Assembly: GCF_000761485.1 (NCBI RefSeq)
Contig: NZ_JPMX01000012.1
Location: 1-50,605 of the forward strand
Direction of reading: 5' to 3'
DNA length: 50,605 nucleotides
Source of the DNA: Modestobacter caceresii
GTDB lineage: Bacteria > Actinomycetota > Actinomycetes > Mycobacteriales > Geodermatophilaceae
Positions within the stretch are counted from its first letter, which is position 1. Each line of letters opens with the position of its first letter. A program made the position numbers and the translations under genes. Shown here piece by piece: positions 23,539 to 31,865 of this stretch. The notes below the pieces were generated by a model, which was not told where the DNA came from, searched no databases, and was given only the letters and a program-made list of their open reading frames with translations.

Positions 23539-24579
23539 ATGGCCGGAGCCAGTGCGCGCGACCCCCAGGAGGGGGCGCGCAGTGACACTGCGCAGGACAG
23601 CCGGGAGCGCGACATCGCTCCCGACGACGACAACATCACGCACGAGCGGGCCGACTTCGCGCCCACCGGCGCAGACACCGGCACGGGCACCGGCGCGACG
23701 CTGAAGCGCACGGCCAAGGAGTTCAGCGAGGACGGGCTGACCGACTGGGCGGCCACGCTGACCTACTACGGCGTGCTGGCGCTGTTCCCCGCACTGACCG
23801 CCCTGGTGTCGATCGTCGGCCTGCTCACCGAACCGCAGCAGCTCACCGACGCCATCACCGAGGTCGTCCCCGCTCAGGCGGCCGACACGCTCAACCCGGT
23901 CATCGAGCAGATCGCGGGGAGTCCGGGTGCGGCCGGGCTCGGCCTGGTCATCGGCCTCGCCGCTGCCATCTGGTCGGCCTCCGGCTACGTGGGCGCCTTC
24001 ACCCGGGCGGCCAACGTGGTCTACGAGGTCCGCGAGGGCCGCAAGATCTGGAAGCTCAAGCCGCTGCAGCTGCTGGTCACGCTGATCGGCATCCTGTTCG
24101 CCGCGCTCATCCTGGCGATGCTGGTGCTCAGCGGCCCGGTCGTCGACGCGATCGGGCAGTCCATCGGGTTGGGCGACACCGTGCTCACCGTCTGGAGCTG
24201 GGCGAAGTGGCCGGTCATCCTGGTGCTGCTGGCGCTGATGATCGCCGTCCTCTACTACGCCACCCCCAACGCGAAGCTGCGCGGGTTCAAGTGGGTCAGC
24301 CCCGGTGCGGGCGTCGCCATCCTGGTGGCGGTCGTCGCGTCGGCTGCCTTCGCGTTCTACGTGGCCAACTTCGGCAGCTACAACGCCACCTACGGGGCAC
24401 TGGCCGGTGTCGTGATCTTCCTGATCTGGTTCTGGCTGATCAACCTGGCGCTGCTGTTCGGCATCGAGCTCGACTCCGAGATGGAGCGGACGACGGAGCT
24501 GAAGGCCGGTGTGCCGCGCGCGGACAAGGAGATCCAGCTCGACGCCCGGGCAGAGCCGAAGCGTCAGCAGACCACCTGA
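23539..24579 (+). CDS. YihY/BrkB-family membrane protein
   Basis: A 346-residue integral membrane protein. ATG 23539 has GGAGG 6 nt upstream. After about 70 disordered acidic residues, the family core starts DWAATLTYYGVLALFPALTA. It continues with WSASGYVGAFTRAANVVYEV and ends NATYGALAGVVIFLIWFWL and ALLFGIELDSEM. About six membrane segments are visible. The family was once called ribonuclease BN but is now treated as transport or envelope proteins of unclear activity. The isolated gene ends at a strong bidirectional hairpin. Confidence 0.93.
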   Translation: MAGASARDPQEGARSDTAQDSRERDIAPDDDNITHERADFAPTGADTGTGTGATLKRTAKEFSEDGLTDWAATLTYYGVLALFPALTALVSIVGLLTEPQQLTDAITEVVPAQAADTLNPVIEQIAGSPGAAGLGLVIGLAAAIWSASGYVGAFTRAANVVYEVREGRKIWKLKPLQLLVTLIGILFAALILAMLVLSGPVVDAIGQSIGLGDTVLTVWSWAKWPVILVLLALMIAVLYYATPNAKLRGFKWVSPGAGVAILVAVVASAAFAFYVANFGSYNATYGALAGVVIFLIWFWLINLALLFGIELDSEMERTTELKAGVPRADKEIQLDARAEPKRQQTT

Positions 24580-24595
24580 TCCACCCCGCACACCC

Positions 24596-24633
24596 ACGAC
24601 GGCCCCCGGTCCAGCTGGACCGGGGACCGTCGT
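24596..24633. terminator. Strong bidirectional hairpin
   Basis: ACGACGGC..CCCCGGTCC (24596-24612) and GGACCGGGG..CCGTCGT (24617-24633) form a long, nearly perfect stem around AGCT. It sits between the YihY/BrkB gene and the convergent enoyl-CoA hydratase. Confidence 0.75.
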
Positions 24634-24639
24634 CCGTGC

Positions 24640-25389
24640 TCAGTCGGTCGGCCGGCGCATCGACCACATCTGGGCGGGCCGCTCGAACTGGGTGGCGATC
24701 TCCCAGCTCACCCCGGGCGGGCCGGTCTCCTTGCGGAAGTTGCCGACCGCCAGCCGGGCCAGGGCCGGGTCCCGGGCCACCCGGGCGGCCAGCTCCCGGG
24801 CGCGGCCCTCGACGGCGTCGTCGTCGTGGGTCTCCCAGGCCAGGCCGAGCCGCACCGCTGCCTCGCCGTCCAGCTCCTCGCCGAACAGCGCCATCGCCGC
24901 GGCCGCCTCGCGCCCGATCAGCCGGGACAGCAGCACGAAGTGCCCGCCGCCGGGGTGGATGCCGCGCTTGAGGAAGCCGCAGATCAGCCGGGCGTCCCGG
25001 GCGACGATCCGCAGGTCGGCGGCGAGCAGCATGTTCATCCCGGCGCCCACCGCCGAGCCGCGGACGGCGGCGATCGTCGGCACCCGGACCTGGCCGAGCC
25101 GGTAGAAGGAGTCGTAGATGGCGCCCATCCCGGCGTAGGCCTCGGGCGCCGCCGGGTCGCGGCCGGCGTCGGTCAGGGTCTGCACGTCCCCGCCGGCGCA
25201 GAACGACTTCCCGACCGCCTGGACCACGAGGGCGCCGACATCGTCCCGACCGTCCACCTCGTCGAACGTCGCGATCAGCTCGGCCGCCATCGCGGGGGTG
25301 AGCGCGTTGCGGCGTTCCGGGGCGTTGAGCGTGACGACGGCGACGCCGTCGGTGACCTCGAGCTGGACCTCGCCTGAGCTGCCGGACAT
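24640..25389 (-). CDS. Enoyl-CoA hydratase/isomerase family protein
   Basis: A 249-residue crotonase-fold protein. ATG 25389 begins MSGSSGEVQLEV. The oxyanion-hole segments are GKSFCAGGDV and RGSAVGAGMNMLLAADLRI. The residue following GGHFVL does not show the classical paired glutamates of mitochondrial hydratase, so hydratase, isomerase and hydrolase activities cannot be separated. It probably serves fatty-acid or aromatic degradation. Downstream is the bidirectional hairpin; upstream, the hemerythrin gene is in the same direction. Confidence 0.92.
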   Translation of the reverse strand: MSGSSGEVQLEVTDGVAVVTLNAPERRNALTPAMAAELIATFDEVDGRDDVGALVVQAVGKSFCAGGDVQTLTDAGRDPAAPEAYAGMGAIYDSFYRLGQVRVPTIAAVRGSAVGAGMNMLLAADLRIVARDARLICGFLKRGIHPGGGHFVLLSRLIGREAAAAMALFGEELDGEAAVRLGLAWETHDDDAVEGRARELAARVARDPALARLAVGNFRKETGPPGVSWEIATQFERPAQMWSMRRPTD

Positions 25390-25466
25390 GCGACTCCCTC
25401 GCGTCGTCGGCCGGCGGCGGTGCCGGCCGTGTCCCTGCGATCAGACCACGAGGCCGGCGACGTCTC

Positions 25467-26177
25467 TCATCGGCTGGTCGACTGGCCGTCGTCACCGCGG
25501 CGGGCCAGCGGCACCCGCTCCACCCAGCCGGCGACCGTGGCCAGCCTGCGGCTGACCGCCTGGCCGGCCGGGGCGATCCGCGCGGGGGCGTGCTGCACAC
25601 CCGCATCGACCAGGTCCCGCGTGCGGTCGAGCAGCGACAGCGGCAGCCCGGAGAGTGCGTTGCCCGGCGGACGGCGGGAGACCGTCGGGTGCGGCCGGGT
25701 CGGCGAGACCAGCCGGGCGAGCTGCCACTGCCGGCCCAGCCGGCGCAGCGCGTCGGCGTCCAGGGCCTCCTGCAGGCGGGGGAACATCACGTCCTCCTCG
25801 TCCCGGACGTCCTCGCGCAGCACCTCCACCAGGCGGGACAGCGCGGCAGCCCGGCGCGGGTCGTCGTGCGGGAGGGTCTCCAGCTCGCTGACCAGCTCGT
25901 TGACCTCCTGGTGCTCCTCCTCGACCTGGCGGGTCAACGTGTCACCATCGGGCAGCACCCGCCGGATCACCGGCCAGAGCACGGTCTCCTCGGCGAAGGC
26001 GTGGCTGAAGACCAGCCGGTCGATCCGGCGCAGCACCTGCTCCTGGTCGGTGCCGGTGGTGCCGTCCAGCTCGTGCAGCAGCCGGTCCAGCTGCTCGTGG
26101 TCGTCCCGCTGGCGGGCGAGGACGCTGTTCGGCCCGCCGAGCTCCTCGACGGTCTGGTCGGCGATCGATCGCGGCAT
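25467..26177 (-). CDS. Hemerythrin HHE-domain protein
   Basis: A 236-residue protein. ATG 26177 has AGGAG 6 nt upstream, which rules out the long open frame beyond it. Likely diiron ligands lie on the helices: H27 in RQRDDHEQLD, H59/E63 in VFSHAFAEETVLWP, H89 in EEEHQEVNEL, and E128-D129 near EEDVMFPRL. This is the HHE four-helix pattern. The last 90 residues are Arg/Pro-rich, with a possible amphipathic helix. Such proteins bind or sense oxygen or nitric oxide or store iron. No partner gene is visible. Confidence 0.9.
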   Translation of the reverse strand: MPRSIADQTVEELGGPNSVLARQRDDHEQLDRLLHELDGTTGTDQEQVLRRIDRLVFSHAFAEETVLWPVIRRVLPDGDTLTRQVEEEHQEVNELVSELETLPHDDPRRAAALSRLVEVLREDVRDEEDVMFPRLQEALDADALRRLGRQWQLARLVSPTRPHPTVSRRPPGNALSGLPLSLLDRTRDLVDAGVQHAPARIAPAGQAVSRRLATVAGWVERVPLARRGDDGQSTSR

Positions 26178-26291
26178 CGGGGACTCCTGACGTGCGGCGC
26201 TGCGGCGTCCGGGGCTGGGACGCTCCTGCTCCTGCCCGGGACCGGTCCGTCCCATGCGCCGGCCGAGCCCGCCCGTCGCAGGTGAGGGAGA

Positions 26292-26519
26292 GTGGAGGAC
26301 ATGGCGAACGTGATCGGGCGGGCCCGGCGGACGGCGGAGGACCCGGTGGGCGAGAAGCTGGCCGGGCCGCTGCACGCGGTCGACGCGGCCGTCGGGCGTC
26401 CGGCGCTGGAGTCGCACGAGGACGTGCCGGCCCTGTGCGGCGCGTACGTCCAGGTGGTGCCGGTGGAGGACGTGCCGGACGACACCGGGCTCTGCCCGGC
26501 CTGCCAGCACGGCAGCTGA
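26292..26519 (+). CDS. Small cysteine-containing hypothetical protein
   Basis: A 75-residue protein. GTG 26292 or ATG 26301 may be the start. The C-terminal part has LCGAYVQVVPVEDVPDDTGL and CPACQHG, with three cysteines and a terminal histidine. The arrangement C..CxxC..H could bind zinc and recurs in many short actinobacterial proteins (LCG...CPAC). It lies 35 nt before the PolA-like gene on the same strand and may be co-transcribed. Function unknown. Confidence 0.75.
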   Translation: MEDMANVIGRARRTAEDPVGEKLAGPLHAVDAAVGRPALESHEDVPALCGAYVQVVPVEDVPDDTGLCPACQHGS

Positions 26520-26554
26520 GCGATCGCGTCGTACCCGTCCAGCACACTGCCGCG

Positions 26555-28228
26555 GTGACCTCGGGCAGTCCGGTCCAGGACGGCGGCGTCCCGGAGCGGG
26601 TGCTGCTGGTCCGCCCGGCGCCCGGTCAGGTGGAGGCGCATGCCCTCGCCGGCGCCGGTGCACCGGTGCGGCTCCCGGAGGAGGAGCTGCCCGGGTTCGT
26701 CCGGCAGCGCGCACGGACCCGCTGGGTCTGGGACGACACCACCCGCTGGTACCCGGGGCTGCTGGCGGCCGGGGTGCGGGTCGAGCGCTGCTCCGACCTG
26801 CGGTTGAGCCGGGCGCTGCTGCGCCACTCCCCTTTCGTCGACCAGGCGTTCCTCGCCGGGGACGACGCCGCGGCCTGGGACGCGCTCGCGCCGGTCGCTG
26901 CCGAGGACCACGCCCTCTTCGCCCTCGACGACCTGGCCGACCGGCTCGACCCGGGCGCCGAGCACGGCCGGCAGCAGGCGGCCCTGGCCGCATCGCCGCA
27001 CCGCGGCCGGCTGGCCCTGCTGCTCGCCGCGGAGTCCTCGGGTGCGCTGGTGGCCGCGGAGATGACGCACGCCGGGCTGCCCTGGCGTGCCGACGTCCAC
27101 GACCGGCTGCTGACCGAGCTGATGGGCCCACGGCCACTGCGGGGGCAGCGGCCGGCGGAGCTGGAACGGCTGGTGCCGGAGATCCGCACGGCCCTGGGGG
27201 CGCCGCAGCTGAACCCGGACTCCCCCGGCGAGCTGCTGCGGGCGCTGCAGACCGCCGGGCTGCCGGTGGCCGACACCCGGTCCTGGACGCTGGAGCAGCT
27301 GGACCACCCCGGCATCCCGCCCCTGCTGGAGTACAAGAAGCTCGCCCGGCTGCTCGCGGCGAACGGCTGGGCCTGGCTGGACAGCTGGGTGCGCGACGGC
27401 CGGTTCCGCCCCACCTACCTGCCCGGTGGGGTCGTGACCGGCCGGTGGGCGTCCTCCGGCGGAGGCGCGCTGTCGGTGCCGGTGCAGATCCGGCCGGCGG
27501 CCGTCGCCGACGCCGGCTGGCGGTTCGTCGTCGCCGACGTCTCCCAGCTGGAACCACGGGTGCTCGCCGGGATGAGCGGCGACACGGCGATGGCCGAGGC
27601 CGCCCGTGCGGCGGACCTGTACCAGGCGATGGTCGACAGCGGCGCCGTGCCGAGCCGCAGCGACGCGAAGCTGGGCATGCTCGGCGCGATGTACGGCGGC
27701 ACCCGGGGCGAGAGCGGGCGGATGCTCCCCCGGCTGGCGCGCCGTTACCCGCGGGCCATCGGCCTGGTCGAGGAGGCCGCCCGGGCCGGCGAGCGGGGCG
27801 AGGTCGTGCACACCCTGCTCGGACGCGGCTCTCCCCCGCCGACCGGCGCGTGGGCCGAGCGCTCCCTGGAACCGTCAGATGACGATGTGCCGCCGGAGGA
27901 CCGGGCCCGCGACCGTCGCGCGTGGGGCCGGTTCACCCGCAACTTCGTCGTCCAGGGCACGGGTGCGGAGTGGGCGCTGTGCTGGCTGGCCGACCTGCGC
28001 AACCGGCTCTGGCAGCTCGGGGACGCCGGCGGGCTCACCGACCGCCCGCACCTGGTGTTCTTCCTGCACGACGAGGTCGTGGTGCACACCCCCGCCGACC
28101 TCGCCGACGAGGTGACCGCGGCGGTGCACCAGGCCGCCGCGGAGGCCGGCCGGCTGCTGTTCGGCTCGTTCCCGGTCGACTTCCCGCTCGACGTCTCGGT
28201 CGTCGAGTCCTGGGCCGACGCCGACTGA
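26555..28228 (+). CDS. PolA-like DNA polymerase family A, lacking 5' nuclease
   Basis: A 557-residue protein, starting at GTG 26555. Motif A is VVADVSQLEPR (D328), a variant of DYSQIELR. Motif B has K372 and Y380 in KLGMLGAMYGG. Motif C is HDE at 505-507. The N-terminal part has a degenerate 3'-5' exonuclease-like segment (LFALDDLADRL). This actinobacterial group is annotated as bifunctional exonuclease/polymerase. It is much shorter than true PolA (about 900 residues) and has no 5' nuclease domain. Whether it polymerises in vivo is not shown here. It presumably serves repair synthesis. Confidence 0.9.
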   Translation: MTSGSPVQDGGVPERVLLVRPAPGQVEAHALAGAGAPVRLPEEELPGFVRQRARTRWVWDDTTRWYPGLLAAGVRVERCSDLRLSRALLRHSPFVDQAFLAGDDAAAWDALAPVAAEDHALFALDDLADRLDPGAEHGRQQAALAASPHRGRLALLLAAESSGALVAAEMTHAGLPWRADVHDRLLTELMGPRPLRGQRPAELERLVPEIRTALGAPQLNPDSPGELLRALQTAGLPVADTRSWTLEQLDHPGIPPLLEYKKLARLLAANGWAWLDSWVRDGRFRPTYLPGGVVTGRWASSGGGALSVPVQIRPAAVADAGWRFVVADVSQLEPRVLAGMSGDTAMAEAARAADLYQAMVDSGAVPSRSDAKLGMLGAMYGGTRGESGRMLPRLARRYPRAIGLVEEAARAGERGEVVHTLLGRGSPPPTGAWAERSLEPSDDDVPPEDRARDRRAWGRFTRNFVVQGTGAEWALCWLADLRNRLWQLGDAGGLTDRPHLVFFLHDEVVVHTPADLADEVTAAVHQAAAEAGRLLFGSFPVDFPLDVSVVESWADAD

Positions 28229-28235
28229 GACCCGG

Positions 28236-29795
28236 TCAGACCTGCAGCAGCGACAGGACGCGCTGCGCCGACTGGTTCGCCTGGGCGAGCATCGCGGTGC
28301 CGGCCTGGGTCAGCACCTGGCCGCGGGTGAAGAGGGTCCTCTCCTGGGCCATGTCGGTGTCCCGGATCCGCGACTCGGCGGCCGTGGCGTTCTCCAGGGC
28401 CACCCCCAGGCTGCTGATCGTGTGCTCGAGCCGGTTCTGCACGGCCCCCAGCTCCGCCCGCTGAGCGGACACCAGCCCGATCGCCTGGTCGATGGCGCGG
28501 ATCGCGGCCGGGGCGCCGACGGCGGGGCGGTACACCGGGCTGGCCGCCAGCACCTCCTCCGCGGTCGCGTCGTCGGCGGGCACGGGACCACGGAACACGA
28601 GGTCGTCGCCGACGGCCGTGAAGGCGTCGTCCCCGCTGGTGAGGCCGGCCGCCTGGGCCGCGGCGCCCAGCTGCTCCAGCGCCTCCGCGAGCGAGACGCC
28701 CTGGTCGCCGGTGGTGTCGACGAGGGACACCCGGCCCAGGTCGAGGGTGCGGCCGGCGACGGAGATCGTGCCGGTGAGCCGGGGGACGTGGCCGCCCGCG
28801 GCGGCATCGAGGAAGACGACCGAACCGGCCGCCGGGCTGTCCGGGGGCAAGGCGAGGACCGTCCACACGGTGACCGGCGGCGCGCCGGTCACCGGTGTGT
28901 ACACCGGGGTGGCCGCGGCCAGGTCGCCCGCCGTCGCGTCGTCGGCGGGCAGTGGGCCGCGGAAGAGCAGGTCGTCGCCGTCGTCCAGGAACGGGTCGTG
29001 CGGCCAGCTGAAGCCGGCGGCCCGCGCGGCCGCCTTCAGGTGGGCCACGGCCTCGGCGTTGGTCACGCCGTCGCCCTCGGGATCGGGGTGGGCCACCGCT
29101 CCCAGGTCGAGGGTGCGCCCATCGACCGAGATGGTGCCGGTGAGCGCGGCGACGCCATCGGCCACCAGGGTCACGCCCTCGAACACGAGCGCGGCGCCGC
29201 TGGGGCTGTCTGTGCCGTCCGGGCCCACCGCCGCGGTCGTCCGCACCGCCGGTTCGCCCCGGGTGACGTCGACGTCCGCGAGGCCGAGTGCGACGGCGTT
29301 CGTGCCCCTGCCCAGGCGCAGCCCGATCGTCTCGCCGACCTGGGCGCCCACCTGGAAGACCCGGTCCCAGGAGCCGTCCAGCCGGGCGTTGCCGTGCGAG
29401 GTGGTGGTGACGGCGATCCGGTCCAGCTCGTCCCGGAGCTGGCTCAGCTCGGCCTGGACGGCCGACCTGCCGGCGGCGTCCACCGCCCCGTCGTTGGCCG
29501 CCCGGACGGCGAGGTCGCGCATGCGCTGCAGGATCGCGGCGCTCTCGTGCAGCGCGCCCTCCGCCGTCTGCAGGACGCTGATGCCGTCCCGGGCGTTGCG
29601 GAGCGCCTGGGTCGTCCCCCCGATCCGGGAACGCAGGCCCTCGGAGAGGGTCAGCCCGGCGGCGTCGTCGGCGGCCCGGTTGATCCGGAAGCCCGAGGAG
29701 AGCCGTTCCAGCGACGTGCGCAGCGCCTGGTCGTTCGTCGCCAGCACGCGCGAGGCGTTCATCGCCGCGATGCCGGTGGTGACGGTGAGACCCAC
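28236..29795 (-). CDS. Flagellin with internally duplicated variable domain
   Basis: A 519-residue flagellin. GTG 29795 is the start, with AAGGA 5 nt upstream. The N-terminal D0/D1 part has NDQALRTSLERLSSGFRINR and AADDAAGLTLSEGLRSRI; the C-terminal part has NRLEHTISSLGVALENATAA and ESRIRDTDMAQE. The central variable region contains two copies of a unit of about 110-120 residues (about 196-306 and 319-429), sharing LTGTIS, GRTLDLG, FRGPLPADDAT and SPVY/TPVY. No other flagellar gene is in the window. It would be exported and polymerised if a flagellar system exists elsewhere. Confidence 0.95.
   Translation of the reverse strand: MGLTVTTGIAAMNASRVLATNDQALRTSLERLSSGFRINRAADDAAGLTLSEGLRSRIGGTTQALRNARDGISVLQTAEGALHESAAILQRMRDLAVRAANDGAVDAAGRSAVQAELSQLRDELDRIAVTTTSHGNARLDGSWDRVFQVGAQVGETIGLRLGRGTNAVALGLADVDVTRGEPAVRTTAAVGPDGTDSPSGAALVFEGVTLVADGVAALTGTISVDGRTLDLGAVAHPDPEGDGVTNAEAVAHLKAAARAAGFSWPHDPFLDDGDDLLFRGPLPADDATAGDLAAATPVYTPVTGAPPVTVWTVLALPPDSPAAGSVVFLDAAAGGHVPRLTGTISVAGRTLDLGRVSLVDTTGDQGVSLAEALEQLGAAAQAAGLTSGDDAFTAVGDDLVFRGPVPADDATAEEVLAASPVYRPAVGAPAAIRAIDQAIGLVSAQRAELGAVQNRLEHTISSLGVALENATAAESRIRDTDMAQERTLFTRGQVLTQAGTAMLAQANQSAQRVLSLLQV
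28509..29210 (-). repeat. Tandem domain duplication inside the flagellin
   Basis: Unit 1 spans about 28878-29210 and unit 2 about 28509-28841. Conserved blocks are DSPxxxxxVF, LTGTIS, GRTLDLG, a charged stretch, FRGPxPADDAT and PVY. They diverge enough to be an old duplication. Unit boundaries are approximate. Confidence 0.85.
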
Positions 29796-29821
29796 GCTGT
29801 TCCTTCATGGCCGGGGGGATC

Positions 29822-29837
29822 GCCGCAACCGTGCGGC
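29822..29837 (-). promoter_or_regulatory. Hairpin in the flagellin leader
   Basis: GCCGCA-ACCG-TGCGGC forms a perfect 6-bp stem 27 nt before the flagellin start. No WhiG/FliA-type box (GCCGATAA) is visible upstream, so the promoter is unidentified. Confidence 0.4.
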
Positions 29838-29851
29838 GGGAGGGTGACAGT

Positions 29852-29877
29852 GGCCCGGGGCGTGGCCGCCCCGGGCC
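29852..29877 (-). terminator. Terminator between the membrane-anchor operon and flagellin
   Basis: GGCCCGGGGCG-TGGC-CGCCCCGGGCC is an 11-bp perfect stem with a 4-nt loop. It lies 9 nt after the stop of the 295-residue gene and upstream of flagellin on the same strand. Confidence 0.65.
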
Positions 29878-29885
29878 GCCGTCGC

Positions 29886-30773
29886 TCAGTGCGGGTCGAC
29901 CGCCACGAGGAAGCACCCGGCTGCACCGAACGGCTGGACGTCGAAGCCCAGCTGCAGCAGGCACTCGGCGATCGCGGCGTTCATCGTGTGCTGCACCGCC
30001 TCCTGCGCCGCGACGCCGCGGACGTGGTCGCGGCTCATCCGGTCGTGCTGGTGCCAGCTGACCAGCACACCCGGGTGCCCGGGCTCGGGCGTGAGGCACA
30101 CGCCGCCGGCCGGGCCCTCCCCCGCGCAGTCGTGCAGCTGGAGCCCCGCCTCGACCAGCGCCGCAGTCACCTCGACCCCCAGCGAGACGAGCTCGTCCTC
30201 GTCCGCCAGCGGCCCGTCCCACTCCTCCGGCAGCCGGTCGAGCTGGTCCCCGAGGTCGCTGAGCCACTCCCGCTCGGCCGGCAGCTGCCGGCGGACCAAC
30301 CGGCCGTCGGAGCGCAGCACGCCGTAGACGGCCCGGCCGGCACCCGCCGGTGCCGACATCGCCAGCCAGTCGGCCTCGATCGGGTCGGCGAACGGGCCCG
30401 CCAGCACCTGTTCCCGGGCGCCGTCCTCCTGCTCCTCGACCAGCCACCAGGCCGGCGGGGTGCCCTGCGCGCCGCCCTGCCGGCCCGCCGGGTGAGCCGC
30501 CATGCCGCTGGCCGGGACCGGCTGCACCGCCACCGCGTTGGCCGGCTCGGCGATCTGGGGCTGGACTGCCGCACCGCCGGCGACCGCCGCCGCGCCCACC
30601 GCCGCCGCGCCCACCGCCACCGGGACCGCCGCCTCGGCCGGCGCCTGCTGGCGCTGGCCCTGCACCTGGTTCCGCTCGAACTCGTACTGCGCGGTCGAGC
30701 TCTGCGCGAGGGCCACGACGAGCGCGGCCAGCACCACGAAACCGACCACGGCGACCACCGGCCAGATCAACAT
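29886..30773 (-). CDS. Membrane-anchored hypothetical protein
   Basis: A 295-residue protein. ATG 30773 overlaps the upstream gene's stop (TGATG), which fixes the start. One N-terminal span, MLIWPVVAVVGFVVLAALVV, is followed by ALAQSSTAQYEFER and an Ala/Val/Gln/Pro-rich linker (about 35-105). The C-terminal domain (about 110-295) starts WWLVEEQEDG and includes YGVLRSDGRLVRRQLPA, DQLDRLPEEWDGPL, VLVSWHQHDRM and LLQLGFDVQPFGAAGCFLVA. I recognise no family. The anchor and linker suggest it is displayed at the membrane. It forms an operon with the 84-residue gene and precedes flagellin. Confidence 0.8.
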   Translation of the reverse strand: MLIWPVVAVVGFVVLAALVVALAQSSTAQYEFERNQVQGQRQQAPAEAAVPVAVGAAAVGAAAVAGGAAVQPQIAEPANAVAVQPVPASGMAAHPAGRQGGAQGTPPAWWLVEEQEDGAREQVLAGPFADPIEADWLAMSAPAGAGRAVYGVLRSDGRLVRRQLPAEREWLSDLGDQLDRLPEEWDGPLADEDELVSLGVEVTAALVEAGLQLHDCAGEGPAGGVCLTPEPGHPGVLVSWHQHDRMSRDHVRGVAAQEAVQHTMNAAIAECLLQLGFDVQPFGAAGCFLVAVDPH

Positions 30774-31027
30774 CACTGCCACCCACCGGGGACGGCGCCC
30801 CAGCTCGCGGCCCGACGCGAGGAGCCCTGGGCCCACCGGAGGAGCGAGACAGCGGACGACCGCAGGGAGGCGTGCACCGGCGTCGTCCCGTCCTCGCCGT
30901 CCACGTCGGCCTCGCCGTCCACGCCGGCCTCGAAGAGCTGGAGCAGGGCGGCCAGGTCCAGCTCCTCCTCTGCCGGGGTCACGGAACGGGACGACGGGCG
31001 GGGTGCCAGATCGAGCAAGGCGGTCAC
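30773..31027 (-). CDS. Small hypothetical protein, first gene of the operon
   Basis: An 84-residue soluble protein. GTG 31027 has AGGAG 6 nt upstream. It reads MTALLDLAPRPSSRSVTPAE, then ELDLAALLQLFEAGVDGEAD, then EDGTTPVHASLRSSAVSLLR. The segment GEDGTTPVHASL resembles one degenerate ankyrin-like helix pair, but a single repeat is not diagnostic. Its stop overlaps the start of the membrane-anchored protein, so expression is coupled. Function unknown. Confidence 0.75.
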   Translation of the reverse strand: MTALLDLAPRPSSRSVTPAEEELDLAALLQLFEAGVDGEADVDGEDGTTPVHASLRSSAVSLLRWAQGSSRRAASWGAVPGGWQ

Positions 31028-31386
31028 AAGGGGCTCCTCGGTGCATTCCGTCGCGGCTGGGGAAGTGCCGCGGACATGCCGAAAGCTAGGGCTCCCGACG
31101 CGCCGGACGACGCGCTTTCACACCGTCATCACGGTCCCGTCACCGAATCGTTGTGCGGGGCACCCGAACGGTCGATGACCGACCTGCCAGCAGCCGCCTT
31201 GTCGACATCGACACACCGCTGAGCTGGCCTTTTCTCGGATCAGGCCTCGGTCATCCCGATTCGGCGCGCGATTCCGGCCTGTCGCGCACGCCATTCCACG
31301 GTGGGCATCGGGCACATCCCCGGGAAGACGACACCGCCGCCGGTCTGGGCGGGGTCGCCGTAGGAGCGGCCGTGGAGGACCGCCTG
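31028..31386. other. Intergenic region upstream of the membrane-anchor operon
   Basis: This 359-bp gap lies between the start of the minus-strand 84-residue gene and the 3' end of the DUF2784 gene. It is AT-richer around 31125-31245. It should hold the operon promoter, but I find no convincing -35/-10 pair, sigma-28 box or RNA motif. The short plus-strand frame at 31178-31222 lacks coding character. Confidence 0.4.
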
Positions 31387-31761
31387 TCAGAAGACGGCGG
31401 ACCGCCGCCGCCACCGTGTGAGCACGACGGCGTAGGACACGAGGGCGACGCTCATCGCGGTCAGCCAGGCCGCCGTCTCGTACTGCGCCGGGTAGAGGAC
31501 GTCGTGCAGGTAGTGCGCGATGAAGCTGCCCGCGTACGGCGCCCTGCCGCCGACCTCGAGCAGCCACTTCTCCAGAGTGGTGAGGGGACACGTGAAGTCG
31601 GCCAGCGTCACGTAGGCCGAGTAGGAGGTCGCCGCCATGCTCGGCCACAGCCAGGCCAGCCTGCGCAGCGCCAGGAACCCGCCGAACACGATGTAGGCCA
31701 GGAAGCCCATGTGCACGATGGCGACCACCACCGCGGCCACCACAGCCAGCCCGCTCGCCAC
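31387..31761 (-). CDS. DUF2784 domain membrane protein
   Basis: A 124-residue membrane protein. GTG 31761 is the likely start; the open frame runs upstream as Arg/Pro-rich noise. The core reads VHMGFLAYIVFGGFLALRRL, then WPSMAATSYSAYVTLADFTC and PLTTLEKWL. AGSFIAHYLHDVLYPAQYET matches the DUF2784 pattern (HxxFVxFVxxGGxL, CPLTxLE, FIxHYLxxLLYP). Three to four spans are present. The family is of unknown function. Upstream lies the divergent GT-C gene. Confidence 0.85.
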   Translation of the reverse strand: MASGLAVVAAVVVAIVHMGFLAYIVFGGFLALRRLAWLWPSMAATSYSAYVTLADFTCPLTTLEKWLLEVGGRAPYAGSFIAHYLHDVLYPAQYETAAWLTAMSVALVSYAVVLTRWRRRSAVF

Positions 31762-31865
31762 GTGGAGAGCATAGGACTCCGGCGAACTGCCGCACCGGGT
31801 CTGCCGCGGCCGGGGCGGTGGCCGGCGCGGGCGTCGAGGCACGGTGGGTCGCGGTTGAATGGGGC

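Noticed and set aside
28236..29795. Part of a flagellar gene cluster
   Set aside because: No hook, basal-body, chaperone or motor gene is found within 28 kb upstream or 20 kb downstream.
27745..30786. 1013-codon minus-strand frame across the polymerase, flagellin and membrane-anchor genes
   Set aside because: It spans recognised proteins in a different frame and consists of Gly/Arg/Ala-rich sequence.
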